Positions 1 to 6,252 of a DNA stretch of 10,022 nt are shown one piece after another; the first letter of the stretch is position 1; each line of letters opens with the position of its first letter. The stretch comes from Anaerolineae bacterium. Lineage in GTDB: Bacteria; Chloroflexota; Anaerolineae; Aggregatilineales; Phototrophicaceae. The stretch covers positions 1-10,022 of the forward strand of contig JANQRM010000373.1 of NCBI GenBank assembly GCA_028284565.1. The letters are read 5' to 3'. A program made the position numbers and the translations under genes. The notes under the pieces are model-generated. The model worked only from the letters and a program-made list of their open reading frames with translations, was not told where the DNA came from and ran no database searches.

Positions 1-274
1 GGCGTACCCATGTCATGATTTCTTGCAAGCCTTCGCCTTCGACATGATAGTAGCTCTCACGTCCAACCTTCTGCTTAGAGATCAGCCCGACTTCAGACAA
101 AATCGCCAAATGTTGTGAAATCGCCGGACGACTGACATCAAACTCACCTGCCAGTTCCTTCACCGTCACATCTTTATGGAGCAGATGGTCAAGAATTTGC
201 CGACGGAAGGGATGCGCGATGGCACTCCATACATCAGCACTAGCAGATTGTGTTGTCTTGTTCGCACTTGGCAT
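1..274 (-). CDS. ArsR-family winged-helix transcriptional repressor (partial, C-terminus beyond window)
   Basis: The minus strand reads an open frame from an ATG at 274-272 to the window edge, giving 91 codons. The protein begins MPSANKTTQSASADVWSAIA and continues with an ArsR-type winged helix. Visible parts are the first helix HPFRRQILDHL (about residues 21-31), the turn VKELAGEFDVS, the recognition helix RPAISQHLAILSEVGL, and a wing with SKQKVGRESYYHVEGEG. The metal-binding motif ELCVCDL of SmtB/ArsR sensors is absent: the equivalent stretch is VKELAGEFDVS, without cysteine. It therefore belongs to the non-metal ArsR subgroup, often encoded beside SRPBCC/AHSA1 proteins, though no such partner is visible here. 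An AAAGGA ribosome site lies at 289-284, nine bases before the start. A near-consensus promoter with an embedded inverted repeat precedes it, which suggests autorepression. The family call is firm; the ligand is unknown. Confidence 0.9.
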   Translation of the reverse strand, partial: MPSANKTTQSASADVWSAIAHPFRRQILDHLLHKDVTVKELAGEFDVSRPAISQHLAILSEVGLISKQKVGRESYYHVEGEGLQEIMTWVR

Positions 275-299
275 CAGATAATGTCCTTTAGTGTAATCT

Positions 300-329
300 A
301 TTATAAGTAAGTTATTGCTTACCTGTCAA
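300..329 (-). promoter_or_regulatory. Promoter of the ArsR-family gene
   Basis: On the minus strand a perfect -35 hexamer TTGACA (329-324) and a perfect -10 hexamer TATAAT (305-300) are separated by 18 bp. The expected transcription start is near 293, about 19 bases ahead of the start codon, and leaves room for the AAAGGA ribosome site. Seen directly in the sequence; activity is inferred. Confidence 0.8.
304..322. promoter_or_regulatory. Inverted repeat in the arsR promoter spacer, candidate autorepression operator
   Basis: The spacer between the -35 and -10 hexamers holds two overlapping dyads. One is GTAAG (307-311) with CTTAC (318-322), six bases apart and perfect. The other is TAAGTAA (304-310) with TTGCTTA (315-321), four bases apart with one mismatch. 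ArsR-family dimers commonly bind such dyads over their own promoter, so a bound repressor here would block RNA polymerase. The role is inferred from position and family. Confidence 0.55.
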
Positions 330-368
330 GATGTAATTTGAAATCAGGATTTAGTCACAATAGTTCGC

Positions 369-377
369 TGGTATAAT
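369..377 (+). promoter_or_regulatory. Extended -10 promoter of the RNase H gene
   Basis: The sequence TGGTATAAT is a perfect extended -10 element (TGnTATAAT), with no recognisable -35 hexamer at the usual distance. Only seven bases separate its last T from the ATG at 385. Transcription should start at or within a base or two of the start codon, which implies a leaderless mRNA. No Shine-Dalgarno sequence is present ahead of the ATG, in agreement. Confidence 0.65.
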
Positions 378-384
378 ATCCCGC

Positions 385-1305
385 ATGACAAAACCAACCA
401 TTACACTCTACACAGATGGGGCTTGCGACCTCAACGACACCAATGAACCCGGTGGCTGGGCGGCAATACTTGTAGCGACGGACACTCAAGGCAACGTGTT
501 AAAAGAACAGGAACTATCCGGCGGCGAAAAACACACAACCAACAATCGTATGGAAATGACCGCCATCATTGAGGGACTACAAGCCTTAACACGCCCCACC
601 TCCCTCACAGTGATAACCGACTCGCAATATGTCATCAAGACGATGGAAGGCAAACAGAAGCGACATAAGAACCGTGATTTGTGGGTAAAACTTGATGACT
701 TGGCGGACAAGCACGATATCACATGGCAATTCGTCAGAGGACATTCTGGACACGAATACAATGAACGCTGTGACCAGCTAGCAGTTGCAGAACGGCTCAA
801 TCATGCCGATAAGCACAAGCCTATCCCACAGAAGATGGATTTAACTGTCTCATTATCAGATGAAAAAGTCACCATCTTTGCTGTGGGCAAACATGACAAC
901 AAAGATAAATCGGGTGGCTGGGGCTTTATCACTGTCGATAACGAGGGTAATGAAACCTTGCAAACAGGCTCCGTCACCGAAGACACACCTCAACGGGTGC
1001 AGATGAATGCCATCATCGAAGGCTTGAAACAATTTGATGAACCCCAAGAAATAGAGTTTGTTCTCAACAATGAAAATCTCTGTAAAGGGGCAAGTGAGTG
1101 GATACATTACTGGGTGCATCACAATTGGAAAGGCAAAACCAAAAAACCTGTGAAACATCAGGATTTATGGGAGCAGATTTATGAACTTAGCAAGCCTCAT
1201 ACCATCGCATGGAAATGGGAAAAGCAAAGCAAAGACCACCCCATCTTTGAACGATTGAGCAAGTCTGCTACACTCGCACGCAAACGGCACGAAGCCGATG
1301 AATGA
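385..1305 (+). CDS. rnhA: Ribonuclease HI with a second, catalytically inactive RNase H-like domain
   Basis: The 306-residue protein is about twice the usual RNase HI length of roughly 150. RNase HI cuts the RNA strand of RNA-DNA hybrids in the cytoplasm. Domain 1 (about residues 4-140) has the complete catalytic set: D11 in YTDGAC, E57 in NRMEM, D79 in TDSQYV, H120 in RGHSGH and D130 in ERCDQLA. Domain 2 (about 151-300) is clearly homologous: GGW at 177-179, a VQMNAIIEGL helix at 205-214, DLW at 260-262, IAW at 274-276. At the matching positions it carries V167, Q206, N228, S282 and S292, so it should be inactive. Its segment 236-262 (ASEWIHYW ... KKPVKHQDLW) resembles the basic handle of E. 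coli RNase HI. Domain 1 lacks this segment, having only a short link between TDSQYV and RDLW. Domain 2 may serve in hybrid binding (inference). The start follows a strong extended -10 directly. The aminotransferase gene lies 21 bp downstream. Confidence 0.9.
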   Translation: MTKPTITLYTDGACDLNDTNEPGGWAAILVATDTQGNVLKEQELSGGEKHTTNNRMEMTAIIEGLQALTRPTSLTVITDSQYVIKTMEGKQKRHKNRDLWVKLDDLADKHDITWQFVRGHSGHEYNERCDQLAVAERLNHADKHKPIPQKMDLTVSLSDEKVTIFAVGKHDNKDKSGGWGFITVDNEGNETLQTGSVTEDTPQRVQMNAIIEGLKQFDEPQEIEFVLNNENLCKGASEWIHYWVHHNWKGKTKKPVKHQDLWEQIYELSKPHTIAWKWEKQSKDHPIFERLSKSATLARKRHEADE

Positions 1306-1326
1306 TTTCTTCTGATTGGATAATTT

Positions 1327-2496
1327 ATGCCCACATTTGCAAACCGTGTTTCGACCTTTGGGACAACAATCTTTACCGAAATTAACAACCTCGCCCTTGA
1401 GCATGAAGCCATTAATCTGGGGCAAGGGAAGCCCGATTTTGATGGACCTTATGAAATCGTCAAAGCGGCGATTGATGCCTTGCAAGATGGACAGTCCAAT
1501 CAATACCCTCCCGGCTTGGGTGTGAAGAAACTGCGTCAGGGCATCGCTGACCATGCGTCACGCTTCTACAATTTGGATGTGGATGTCGATAAAGGTGTGG
1601 TCGTCACATCGGGCGCAACAGAAGGTATCTTCTCGTCGATTTTGGGCTTGGTTGATAAAGATGATGAAGTGATTATCGTCGAACCTTACTTTGATAGTTA
1701 TGTGCCAAATGTCATCATGGCAAATGCAAAACCTGTTTTTGTCTCACTGCATCCACCGAGCTGGACATTCGATGAAGTCGAACTACGCCAAGCATTCAAC
1801 GAGAAGACACGTGCTATCCTGCTCAATACGCCGAATAATCCCACAGGGCGAGTTTTTACACACGAGGAACTGACACTCATCGCAGATTTATGCAAAGAAC
1901 ATGATGTCCTCGTCATTTCAGATGAGGTCTATGAACATCTCGTCTTCGAGGGACATCAACATATCCCCATCGCCACCTTACCTGATATGTTCGAGCGCAC
2001 GGTCACTGTTGGGAGTGCTGGCAAAACCTTTGGTATGACAGGCTGGAAAATCGGTTGGGTGTATGGACATCCGAGCTTGATACAAGGGGTTTGGCAAGCA
2101 CATCAATACGTAACCTTTGCGACCAATCATCCGGCACAACGCGCTGTCGCCTATGCCTTCACGATGGGCAATAGTTATTATGAGGAATACCGAGACCTAT
2201 ACACCAAAAAACGTGACCTTATGATGCAAGCCATTGAATCGGCGGGTATGAAAGCCAATCAACCTGAAGGCACGTATTTCGTCATGGCAGACTTTTCGGA
2301 TGTTTATGACGATGGTAATGATGTTGATTTCACCAAATTCCTTATTCGGGAGGTCGGTGTTGCTTGTATCCCGCCCTCTGTCTTTTTCAGCCCAGAACAC
2401 CGCCATCGCATCGGCAGTCATGTTCGCTTTTCCTTCTGTAAAGACGATGACACCCTTCAAGAAGCAGGTGAACGAATGGCTAAGTTACGAGGCTAA
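1327..2496 (+). CDS. PLP-dependent class I/II aminotransferase (kynurenine/methionine aminotransferase-like)
   Basis: This 389-residue protein has the normal length for a fold-type I aminotransferase. It transfers an amino group from an amino acid to a 2-oxoacid through pyridoxal phosphate in the cytoplasm. Visible motifs are the N-terminal LGQGKPDFDGP, the cofactor loop TSGATEG (94-100), NPTG with N171, the ISDEVYEHLVF strand with D199 and Y202, and SAGKTFGMTGWKIGW with the Schiff-base lysine K233. Near the C-terminus R367 in HVRFSF is the expected arginine for the substrate carboxylate. The overall pattern (YFDSY, SVFF, HVRFSF) resembles the YbdL / kynurenine-oxoglutarate transaminase group. 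The exact amino donor cannot be read from sequence; glutamine, methionine or aromatic amino acids are possible. A GGA at 1318-1320 lies six bases before the ATG. It probably shares a transcript with RNase H upstream and the lipoprotein downstream. Confidence 0.93.
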   Translation: MPTFANRVSTFGTTIFTEINNLALEHEAINLGQGKPDFDGPYEIVKAAIDALQDGQSNQYPPGLGVKKLRQGIADHASRFYNLDVDVDKGVVVTSGATEGIFSSILGLVDKDDEVIIVEPYFDSYVPNVIMANAKPVFVSLHPPSWTFDEVELRQAFNEKTRAILLNTPNNPTGRVFTHEELTLIADLCKEHDVLVISDEVYEHLVFEGHQHIPIATLPDMFERTVTVGSAGKTFGMTGWKIGWVYGHPSLIQGVWQAHQYVTFATNHPAQRAVAYAFTMGNSYYEEYRDLYTKKRDLMMQAIESAGMKANQPEGTYFVMADFSDVYDDGNDVDFTKFLIREVGVACIPPSVFFSPEHRHRIGSHVRFSFCKDDDTLQEAGERMAKLRG

Positions 2497-2497
2497 T

Positions 2498-3217
2498 ATG
2501 CGACGATTAATCATCTTATTGCTTGGCATACAGCTCCTTATCGCTTGTTCGCCATCAGACCCTGCACAGACTCCAATTCCGACTGTGCCACCATTAGAAG
2601 GCAATGTGTCTATCGAAATGCCTTTAGATGGCGCAGTTATTTATTCGGAAGTGTTTGTTCTGCGCGGGACGGCACAAGGCGTTGACACTTTCCAGTTATT
2701 GATTACAGATACAGCCGACGAGACAATTGCCAGGGCCATGGTTGATGTCGAAGATGGACAATGGGCAGTGAATATTCCCCATACCTATAATGGCGAACCC
2801 ACAGAAGCCATCATCTCCGCCCTACCAACTAATGCGAGTGTTGCGGGGGATTATGACCTCGTATCCATTATCCTGTCATCCATCGACAACCGACCCGACG
2901 GTGTCTTTGGAAGCATCATTTCTCCCATAGATGAATCAGTCGTTGGTGGCGATTTTATTCCAATTTCGGGGAACGCATCTGGGCTATTTGAAGGTACGTT
3001 TATTCTCGCGCTGGAAAATGAAGGGGAAATCATCAGCCAGTTGGTGATGACACATAACAATCCGAATCTGATTGACGATATGCCATGGTCAGCTGACTTA
3101 CAGACGAACGACTACACAGGCGAAGCAACCATCCGCATGTACTATCAGGATGCCCGCGATGGCACAGAAGTGACATTGGATAGTGTTGTCATCACCATTT
3201 CACAAATTGCTGGATAA
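2498..3217 (+). CDS. Ig-like (Gmad2-type) domain lipoprotein
   Basis: The start at 2498 gives a 239-residue precursor. A lipoprotein signal peptide follows: two arginines, a hydrophobic stretch LIILLLGIQLL, and a lipobox LIAC with the acylated cysteine at C17. The open frame extends upstream to 2300, but that part overlaps the aminotransferase and would bury the signal peptide. After a proline-rich linker (about 18-34) come two beta-rich domains. Residues about 36-128 look like a bacterial Ig-like fold. Residues about 138-236 match the Gmad2 immunoglobulin-like pattern: a SPIDESVVGGDFIPISGNA start, FEGTFILAL, a PWSADL strand, and a C-terminal DARDGTEV-VVITI strand. Gmad2 proteins are cell-surface lipoproteins of unclear function, sometimes linked to spore germination in other phyla. 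The ATG lies one base after the aminotransferase stop, with AGG at 2490-2492 as a weak ribosome site, so translation is probably coupled. Function is unknown. Confidence 0.85.
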   Translation: MRRLIILLLGIQLLIACSPSDPAQTPIPTVPPLEGNVSIEMPLDGAVIYSEVFVLRGTAQGVDTFQLLITDTADETIARAMVDVEDGQWAVNIPHTYNGEPTEAIISALPTNASVAGDYDLVSIILSSIDNRPDGVFGSIISPIDESVVGGDFIPISGNASGLFEGTFILALENEGEIISQLVMTHNNPNLIDDMPWSADLQTNDYTGEATIRMYYQDARDGTEVTLDSVVITISQIAG

Positions 3218-3240
3218 ACGCCTGTTGCAAACATGCGTTC

Positions 3241-3246
3241 TATAAT
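3241..3246 (+). promoter_or_regulatory. Possible -10 element for the deoxynucleoside kinase gene
   Basis: A perfect TATAAT lies in the 69-bp gap after the lipoprotein gene, 40 bases before the kinase ATG. A -35 at normal spacing is not convincing; TTGCAA at 3225-3230 is only 10 bp away. The kinase may have its own start here or be read through from upstream. Confidence 0.4.
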
Positions 3247-3286
3247 ACCATTAACATAAACAGAAGTAAAAAGGAATCACAAGCAA

Positions 3287-3922
3287 ATGACACAATCGAC
3301 ACCGCATCGTTTTGTTGCGATTGCAGGGAACATTGGCGTGGGTAAAAGTACCCTCACCGGGATGCTAGCAGAGTCAATGAATTGGACACCCTTTTACGAA
3401 GCCAATGCCGAAAATCCCTATCTCTCCGATTTCTATGAGGACATGCAACGCTGGAGTTTTCATTCTCAGGTGTTCTTTTTGGGCAAACGATTAGAACATC
3501 ATCGAGAATTGCTTGACCATGATGGTAGTGTTGTCCAAGACCGTACCGTCTATGAGGATGCAGAAATATTTGCGCGGAATCTGGCTGAGCAAGGAAAAAT
3601 GTCAGAACGAGATTATGATGCTTACCGTCGCCTTTATCGCGCGGTTGCTTCGTTTCTCCCACCGCCTGATTTAATCATCTATTTGGACGCTTCAGTGGAA
3701 TGCTTGGTTGAACGTATTCAGCAACGGGGACGGGACTTTGAGCAATCAATTAACTCTGACTATTTGGCTCAATTGAACAAGCACTATCAAGATTGGATAG
3801 ACGATTGGACGTATTGTCCAATTCTACGGCTTGATACCGATAACTTGGATTTCCAACATAATCCTGATGATTTTCAGCAGATAGTTCTGCAGATTCGACA
3901 AATTCTCCAAAAAGTTCGGTAA
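3287..3922 (+). CDS. Deoxynucleoside kinase (dGK/dAK/dCK family)
   Basis: The 211-residue protein matches the deoxynucleoside kinase family in length and motif order. These enzymes phosphorylate deoxynucleosides at the 5' position with ATP, the first step of dNTP salvage. The P-loop is GNIGVGKST (14-22). E38 in FYEANAENPY is the likely catalytic base. Q61 and F64 in HSQVFFLGKRLEH fit the base-binding helix. QDRTVYED (84-91) holds the D85-R86 pair of the conserved DR[ST] motif. YLDAS (132-136) precedes the LID segment, with arginines R143, R147 and R149 in ERIQQRGRDFE. Substrate choice among dG, dA and dC cannot be decided from sequence; the type resembles the bacterial dGK/dAK proteins. AAGGAA at 3271-3276, ten bases before the ATG, is the ribosome site. 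No partner kinase lies beside it, although in Firmicutes two paralogues often pair. Confidence 0.92.
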   Translation: MTQSTPHRFVAIAGNIGVGKSTLTGMLAESMNWTPFYEANAENPYLSDFYEDMQRWSFHSQVFFLGKRLEHHRELLDHDGSVVQDRTVYEDAEIFARNLAEQGKMSERDYDAYRRLYRAVASFLPPPDLIIYLDASVECLVERIQQRGRDFEQSINSDYLAQLNKHYQDWIDDWTYCPILRLDTDNLDFQHNPDDFQQIVLQIRQILQKVR

Positions 3923-3942
3923 ATAATCTGGTAAGCAGTACC

Positions 3943-3960
3943 TAAGTCCTATGCGACTTA
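3943..3960. repeat. Short inverted repeat between kinase and DUF4397 genes
   Basis: TAAGTC (3943-3948) and GACTTA (3955-3960) form a perfect 6-bp dyad with a 6-base loop, followed by TTTACATTTTT. It could act as a weak terminator for the kinase transcript or as a regulator site for the next gene. The stem is AT-rich and short, so termination would be inefficient. In the same gap a related decamer occurs twice, AGTACCTAAG at 3937-3946 and AGTACCTTAG at 3984-3993. Confidence 0.35.
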
Positions 3961-4014
3961 TTTACATTTTTCATGAGAATCAAAGTACCTTAGAAATCAC
4001 AAAAAGGATACCTC

Positions 4015-5346
4015 ATGCGTCGGTTTTGGATTCTGTTAACTCTACTCTTTGTTGGCATCGTACCCATCTTCGCTCAAAATACAGATAATCAAGGACATAT
4101 CCGCGTGGCTCATTTTTCGAGTGATGCGCCGGATGTGGATATTTATGTTGATGGAGATGTCGTCATAAGCGACCTCGCTTTTGGTGATGTATCTGAATGG
4201 CTAGCGGTTGACACTGGAACGTATTCCGTCGCCGTTACACCTGCTGGAAGTCTTGTAAATCAAGCGGTAATTGGACCTCTCGATATTTCGGTAGAAGCAG
4301 GAGACTGGTTTACCGTTACCGCTATTGGTGAGGTTGATGCAGGAACACTGACTGCACAGATTTTGGAAGAAGATTATAGTCTCATTGGTGATGGCGAATC
4401 CCGTATCAATATCTTCCATGCTGTCCCGAATGTGCCACCAATTAATGTGGATGCAAACGACACCAATCTCATTACCCTACTCGGTTATCCCGGCTCGATT
4501 GATGGAACGAATGATGGGTTTACGACCGTTGACTTACTCGCTAATACCTATAGTTTTGAAATCACTTTAGAAGATGGCACATCCATTGCAACCGTAGACG
4601 ATATTGTATTGGGACAAAATCGCAACTACTTCCTCGCTGTTGTCGGTACGCCTGCAGAACCACAGACTGTCTTAGTCACAACCGACTTGGATACCATGAT
4701 GTCGGATATGGGCGAAAACGAAACGCGGAATTTAGGCACTGGTGATGCTCAAATTCGTGTTGGTCATTTCTCTATTGATGCCCCTGCTGTGGATATTTTT
4801 GTTAATGGACAACGCAGTGACTTCACTGGATTGACCTTCCCAACTTTGAGTGATTGGACTACCTTATCCGCTGGTATGGTCAATGTCGCAATTGTCCCTG
4901 AAGGGTTACCCATCAATCAGGCAGTTCTCCGAGCTGATGTCCCAATCGCGACTGATACTTGGGTGACACTAGCGGCGATTGGCTCGTTAGAATTGGAAAA
5001 TCTTACGGTTCAGGTCATCGAAGAAAACTCGAGTGAACTGCCTTTTGGCGAAACTCGAATCGGAGTTTTTCATGCAGTCGTGGACACGGGTCTAGTTGAT
5101 GTATTTGCAAATGATACACTTCTCGTTCAAGGTCTCGGCTATCCGGGTGTCTTTGAGGGAGAAGGCGATGGCTATGCAAGTGCTGACGTGCTTGCTGGTG
5201 ATTATAATATCCGCGTCGTCCTCGAGAACGGAACGGAAGTTGAGACAGGGGAATTGACACTCGGACAAAGTCGTAGCTACTTTGTCGCTCTTGTGGGAAC
5301 TGAAGGTAATCCACTCTATATCTTTGACCGAACTGACCTTGAATAG
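4015..5346 (+). CDS. Secreted protein with tandem DUF4397-type beta-sandwich repeats
   Basis: The 443-residue protein starts with a classical signal peptide: RR, a hydrophobic core WILLTLLFVGIV, and PIFA before a likely cleavage after A20. The mature part consists of two similar halves, each made of two related units. Unit A occurs at about 29-117 (IRVAHFSSDAPDVDIYVDG) and 247-336 (IRVGHFSIDAPAVDIFVNG). Unit B occurs at about 130-222 (RINIFHAVPNVPPINVDAND) and 348-438 (RIGVFHAVVDTGLVDVFAND). Each unit begins with a histidine in a VxHF or IFHA context (H33, H135, H251, H353) and ends in a strand such as NYFLAVVGT or SYFVALVGT. DUF4397 proteins are found on the surface of Chloroflexota and other bacteria, and their role is not known. 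There is no C-terminal membrane anchor or LPXTG, so the protein is probably released or loosely surface-bound. AAGGA at 4004-4008, six bases before the ATG, fixes the start. The gene looks monocistronic. Confidence 0.88.
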   Translation: MRRFWILLTLLFVGIVPIFAQNTDNQGHIRVAHFSSDAPDVDIYVDGDVVISDLAFGDVSEWLAVDTGTYSVAVTPAGSLVNQAVIGPLDISVEAGDWFTVTAIGEVDAGTLTAQILEEDYSLIGDGESRINIFHAVPNVPPINVDANDTNLITLLGYPGSIDGTNDGFTTVDLLANTYSFEITLEDGTSIATVDDIVLGQNRNYFLAVVGTPAEPQTVLVTTDLDTMMSDMGENETRNLGTGDAQIRVGHFSIDAPAVDIFVNGQRSDFTGLTFPTLSDWTTLSAGMVNVAIVPEGLPINQAVLRADVPIATDTWVTLAAIGSLELENLTVQVIEENSSELPFGETRIGVFHAVVDTGLVDVFANDTLLVQGLGYPGVFEGEGDGYASADVLAGDYNIRVVLENGTEVETGELTLGQSRSYFVALVGTEGNPLYIFDRTDLE

Positions 5347-5372
5347 TTGAATTAGGCAATCTCGGTAAATTC

Positions 5373-5406
5373 AAGGGGTGTTCATTGAGGACATCCCTTT
5401 ATGATT
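5373..5406 (+). terminator. Candidate intrinsic terminator after the DUF4397 gene
   Basis: AAGGGGTGTTC (5373-5383) and GGACATCCCTT (5389-5399) form an 11-bp stem with two G-U pairs around the 5-base loop ATTGA. The following tract, TATGATT, is a poor T-run, so the hairpin is strong but release may be partial. Its place 27 bases after a stop and just ahead of a promoter supports a terminator role. Confidence 0.55.
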
Positions 5407-5409
5407 CTA

Positions 5410-5438
5410 TGGACACTCAGTAAAAAAAGATTTATACT
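5410..5438 (+). promoter_or_regulatory. Promoter of the FadR-like regulator gene
   Basis: TGGACA (5410-5415) and TATACT (5433-5438) are each one base off consensus and 17 bp apart. The expected start near 5445 gives a leader of about 32 bases. The -10 lies inside a 13-bp palindrome, TTTATA-C-TATAAA (5431-5443), a possible autoregulatory site. Confidence 0.6.
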
Positions 5439-5476
5439 ATAAACTCACATTAATCCTATTCATCAGATGAATACCA

Positions 5477-6157
5477 TTGATTGATCTTCAATCCGATTTA
5501 TTAAATTACATCATCGAGCAAAATCTCCAACCGGGAGAACGCTTGCCCTCTATCAACGAGTTGGCATCCGACGATCATCTCAATATCAGCAGTAGCAAAA
5601 TTCGTGAACAATTAGAGGTGGCGAAGTCACTAGGACTTGTTGAGGTACGCTCAAAGATAGGAACCCGTGTTCAGGAGTATTCTTTTGCTCCGGCTGTTCG
5701 ATTGAGTTTATTCGTTGCTTTGTCGCAAGATGACAGATTATTTGAGTCTTTTAGCCAGCTACGGACACACGTTGAGACCGCCTTCTGGCATGAAGCCTGT
5801 GATTTGCTCACAGACGAAGTCATCAAAACAATGAAACAATGTATTGAGCAAGCACGACAGAAACTCAATTCGCATCCGATTCGCATTCCTAATTCTGAAC
5901 ATCGTCGTTTTCATCTCTCGCTATTTGAGAATCTTGATAACCCCTTCGTACATGGCATCTTAGAAGCCTATTGGGATGCCTACGACTTAATTTCAGTTAA
6001 TCAATATATGGATTATGAATATCTTCAGCAGGTGTGGACATTTCACGAGCAAATCCTGCAAGCCATTCGTGATCAGCAGTTTGATGTGGCGCAATCGCTC
6101 TTTGTCGAACATACGACGCTCTTGCGGTATCAGCCCAGAATGGAGGCAGAACGTTAA
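5477..6157 (+). CDS. GntR-family transcriptional regulator, FadR/FCD subfamily
   Basis: The 226-residue protein has an N-terminal GntR winged helix (about 1-68). Its motifs include LQPGERLPSINELA (17-30), the recognition helix SSSKIREQLEVAKSLGLVEV (38-57), and a GTR wing. A C-terminal all-alpha FCD effector domain follows (about 75-220). Histidines at typical FCD metal-site positions are present: H146 in RFHLSLFENLDNPF, H190 in FHEQILQAI and H212 in VEHTTLLRY. Such regulators usually bind an organic acid or acyl ligand and release DNA when it is bound. The start is a TTG at 5477: a TGA at 5468-5470 closes the frame upstream, and the ATG at 5467 is in another frame and stops after five codons. 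No clear Shine-Dalgarno is present. The gene lies directly ahead of korAB and most likely controls it, though this is inference from position. Confidence 0.88.
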   Translation: MIDLQSDLLNYIIEQNLQPGERLPSINELASDDHLNISSSKIREQLEVAKSLGLVEVRSKIGTRVQEYSFAPAVRLSLFVALSQDDRLFESFSQLRTHVETAFWHEACDLLTDEVIKTMKQCIEQARQKLNSHPIRIPNSEHRRFHLSLFENLDNPFVHGILEAYWDAYDLISVNQYMDYEYLQQVWTFHEQILQAIRDQQFDVAQSLFVEHTTLLRYQPRMEAER

Positions 6158-6210
6158 TTCGTAATCCATAGCCAATGATCTATTTTGGGCTAAGTAAACC
6201 CGATTGCCTA

Positions 6211-6240
6211 TTCAGAAAGGAGCAAGACGCAGTCTATACT
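6211..6240 (+). promoter_or_regulatory. Candidate internal promoter ahead of korA
   Basis: TATACT (6235-6240) has a weak TTCAGA (6211-6216) 18 bp upstream. Transcription would start near 6247, about six bases before the ATG at 6253, so the mRNA would be nearly leaderless. The same TATACT hexamer serves as -10 for the regulator gene. Moderate support only; korA may also be read through from the regulator gene. Confidence 0.4.
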
Positions 6241-6243
6241 GCG
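6228..6243. promoter_or_regulatory. 16-bp palindrome overlapping the korA -10, candidate operator
   Basis: CGCAGT (6228-6233) and ACTGCG (6238-6243) are perfect 6-bp arms around CTAT. The dyad covers the TATACT hexamer and ends nine bases before the ATG at 6253. Its position directly downstream of a FadR-like gene makes it a natural binding-site candidate for that dimeric regulator. Binding is not shown by the sequence. Confidence 0.5.
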
Positions 6244-6252
6244 CAACGAATT

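Noticed and set aside
1165..1554. Minus-strand 129-residue open frame spanning the RNase H / aminotransferase junction
   Set aside because: Antisense to two well-supported genes, with no promoter, ribosome site or domain of its own.
2300..2497. Upstream extension of the lipoprotein frame
   Set aside because: This part overlaps the aminotransferase in another frame and would place the lipoprotein signal peptide in the middle of the protein.
5015..5374. Minus-strand 119-residue open frame over the end of the DUF4397 gene
   Set aside because: Arginine/glutamine/histidine-rich composition with no domain. It is a shadow of the tandem-repeat protein and starts inside the terminator hairpin.
5467..5484. 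ATG at 5467 as start of the FadR-like gene
   Set aside because: It is out of frame with the regulator and reaches a stop after five codons. TTG at 5477 is the first usable start in the right frame.
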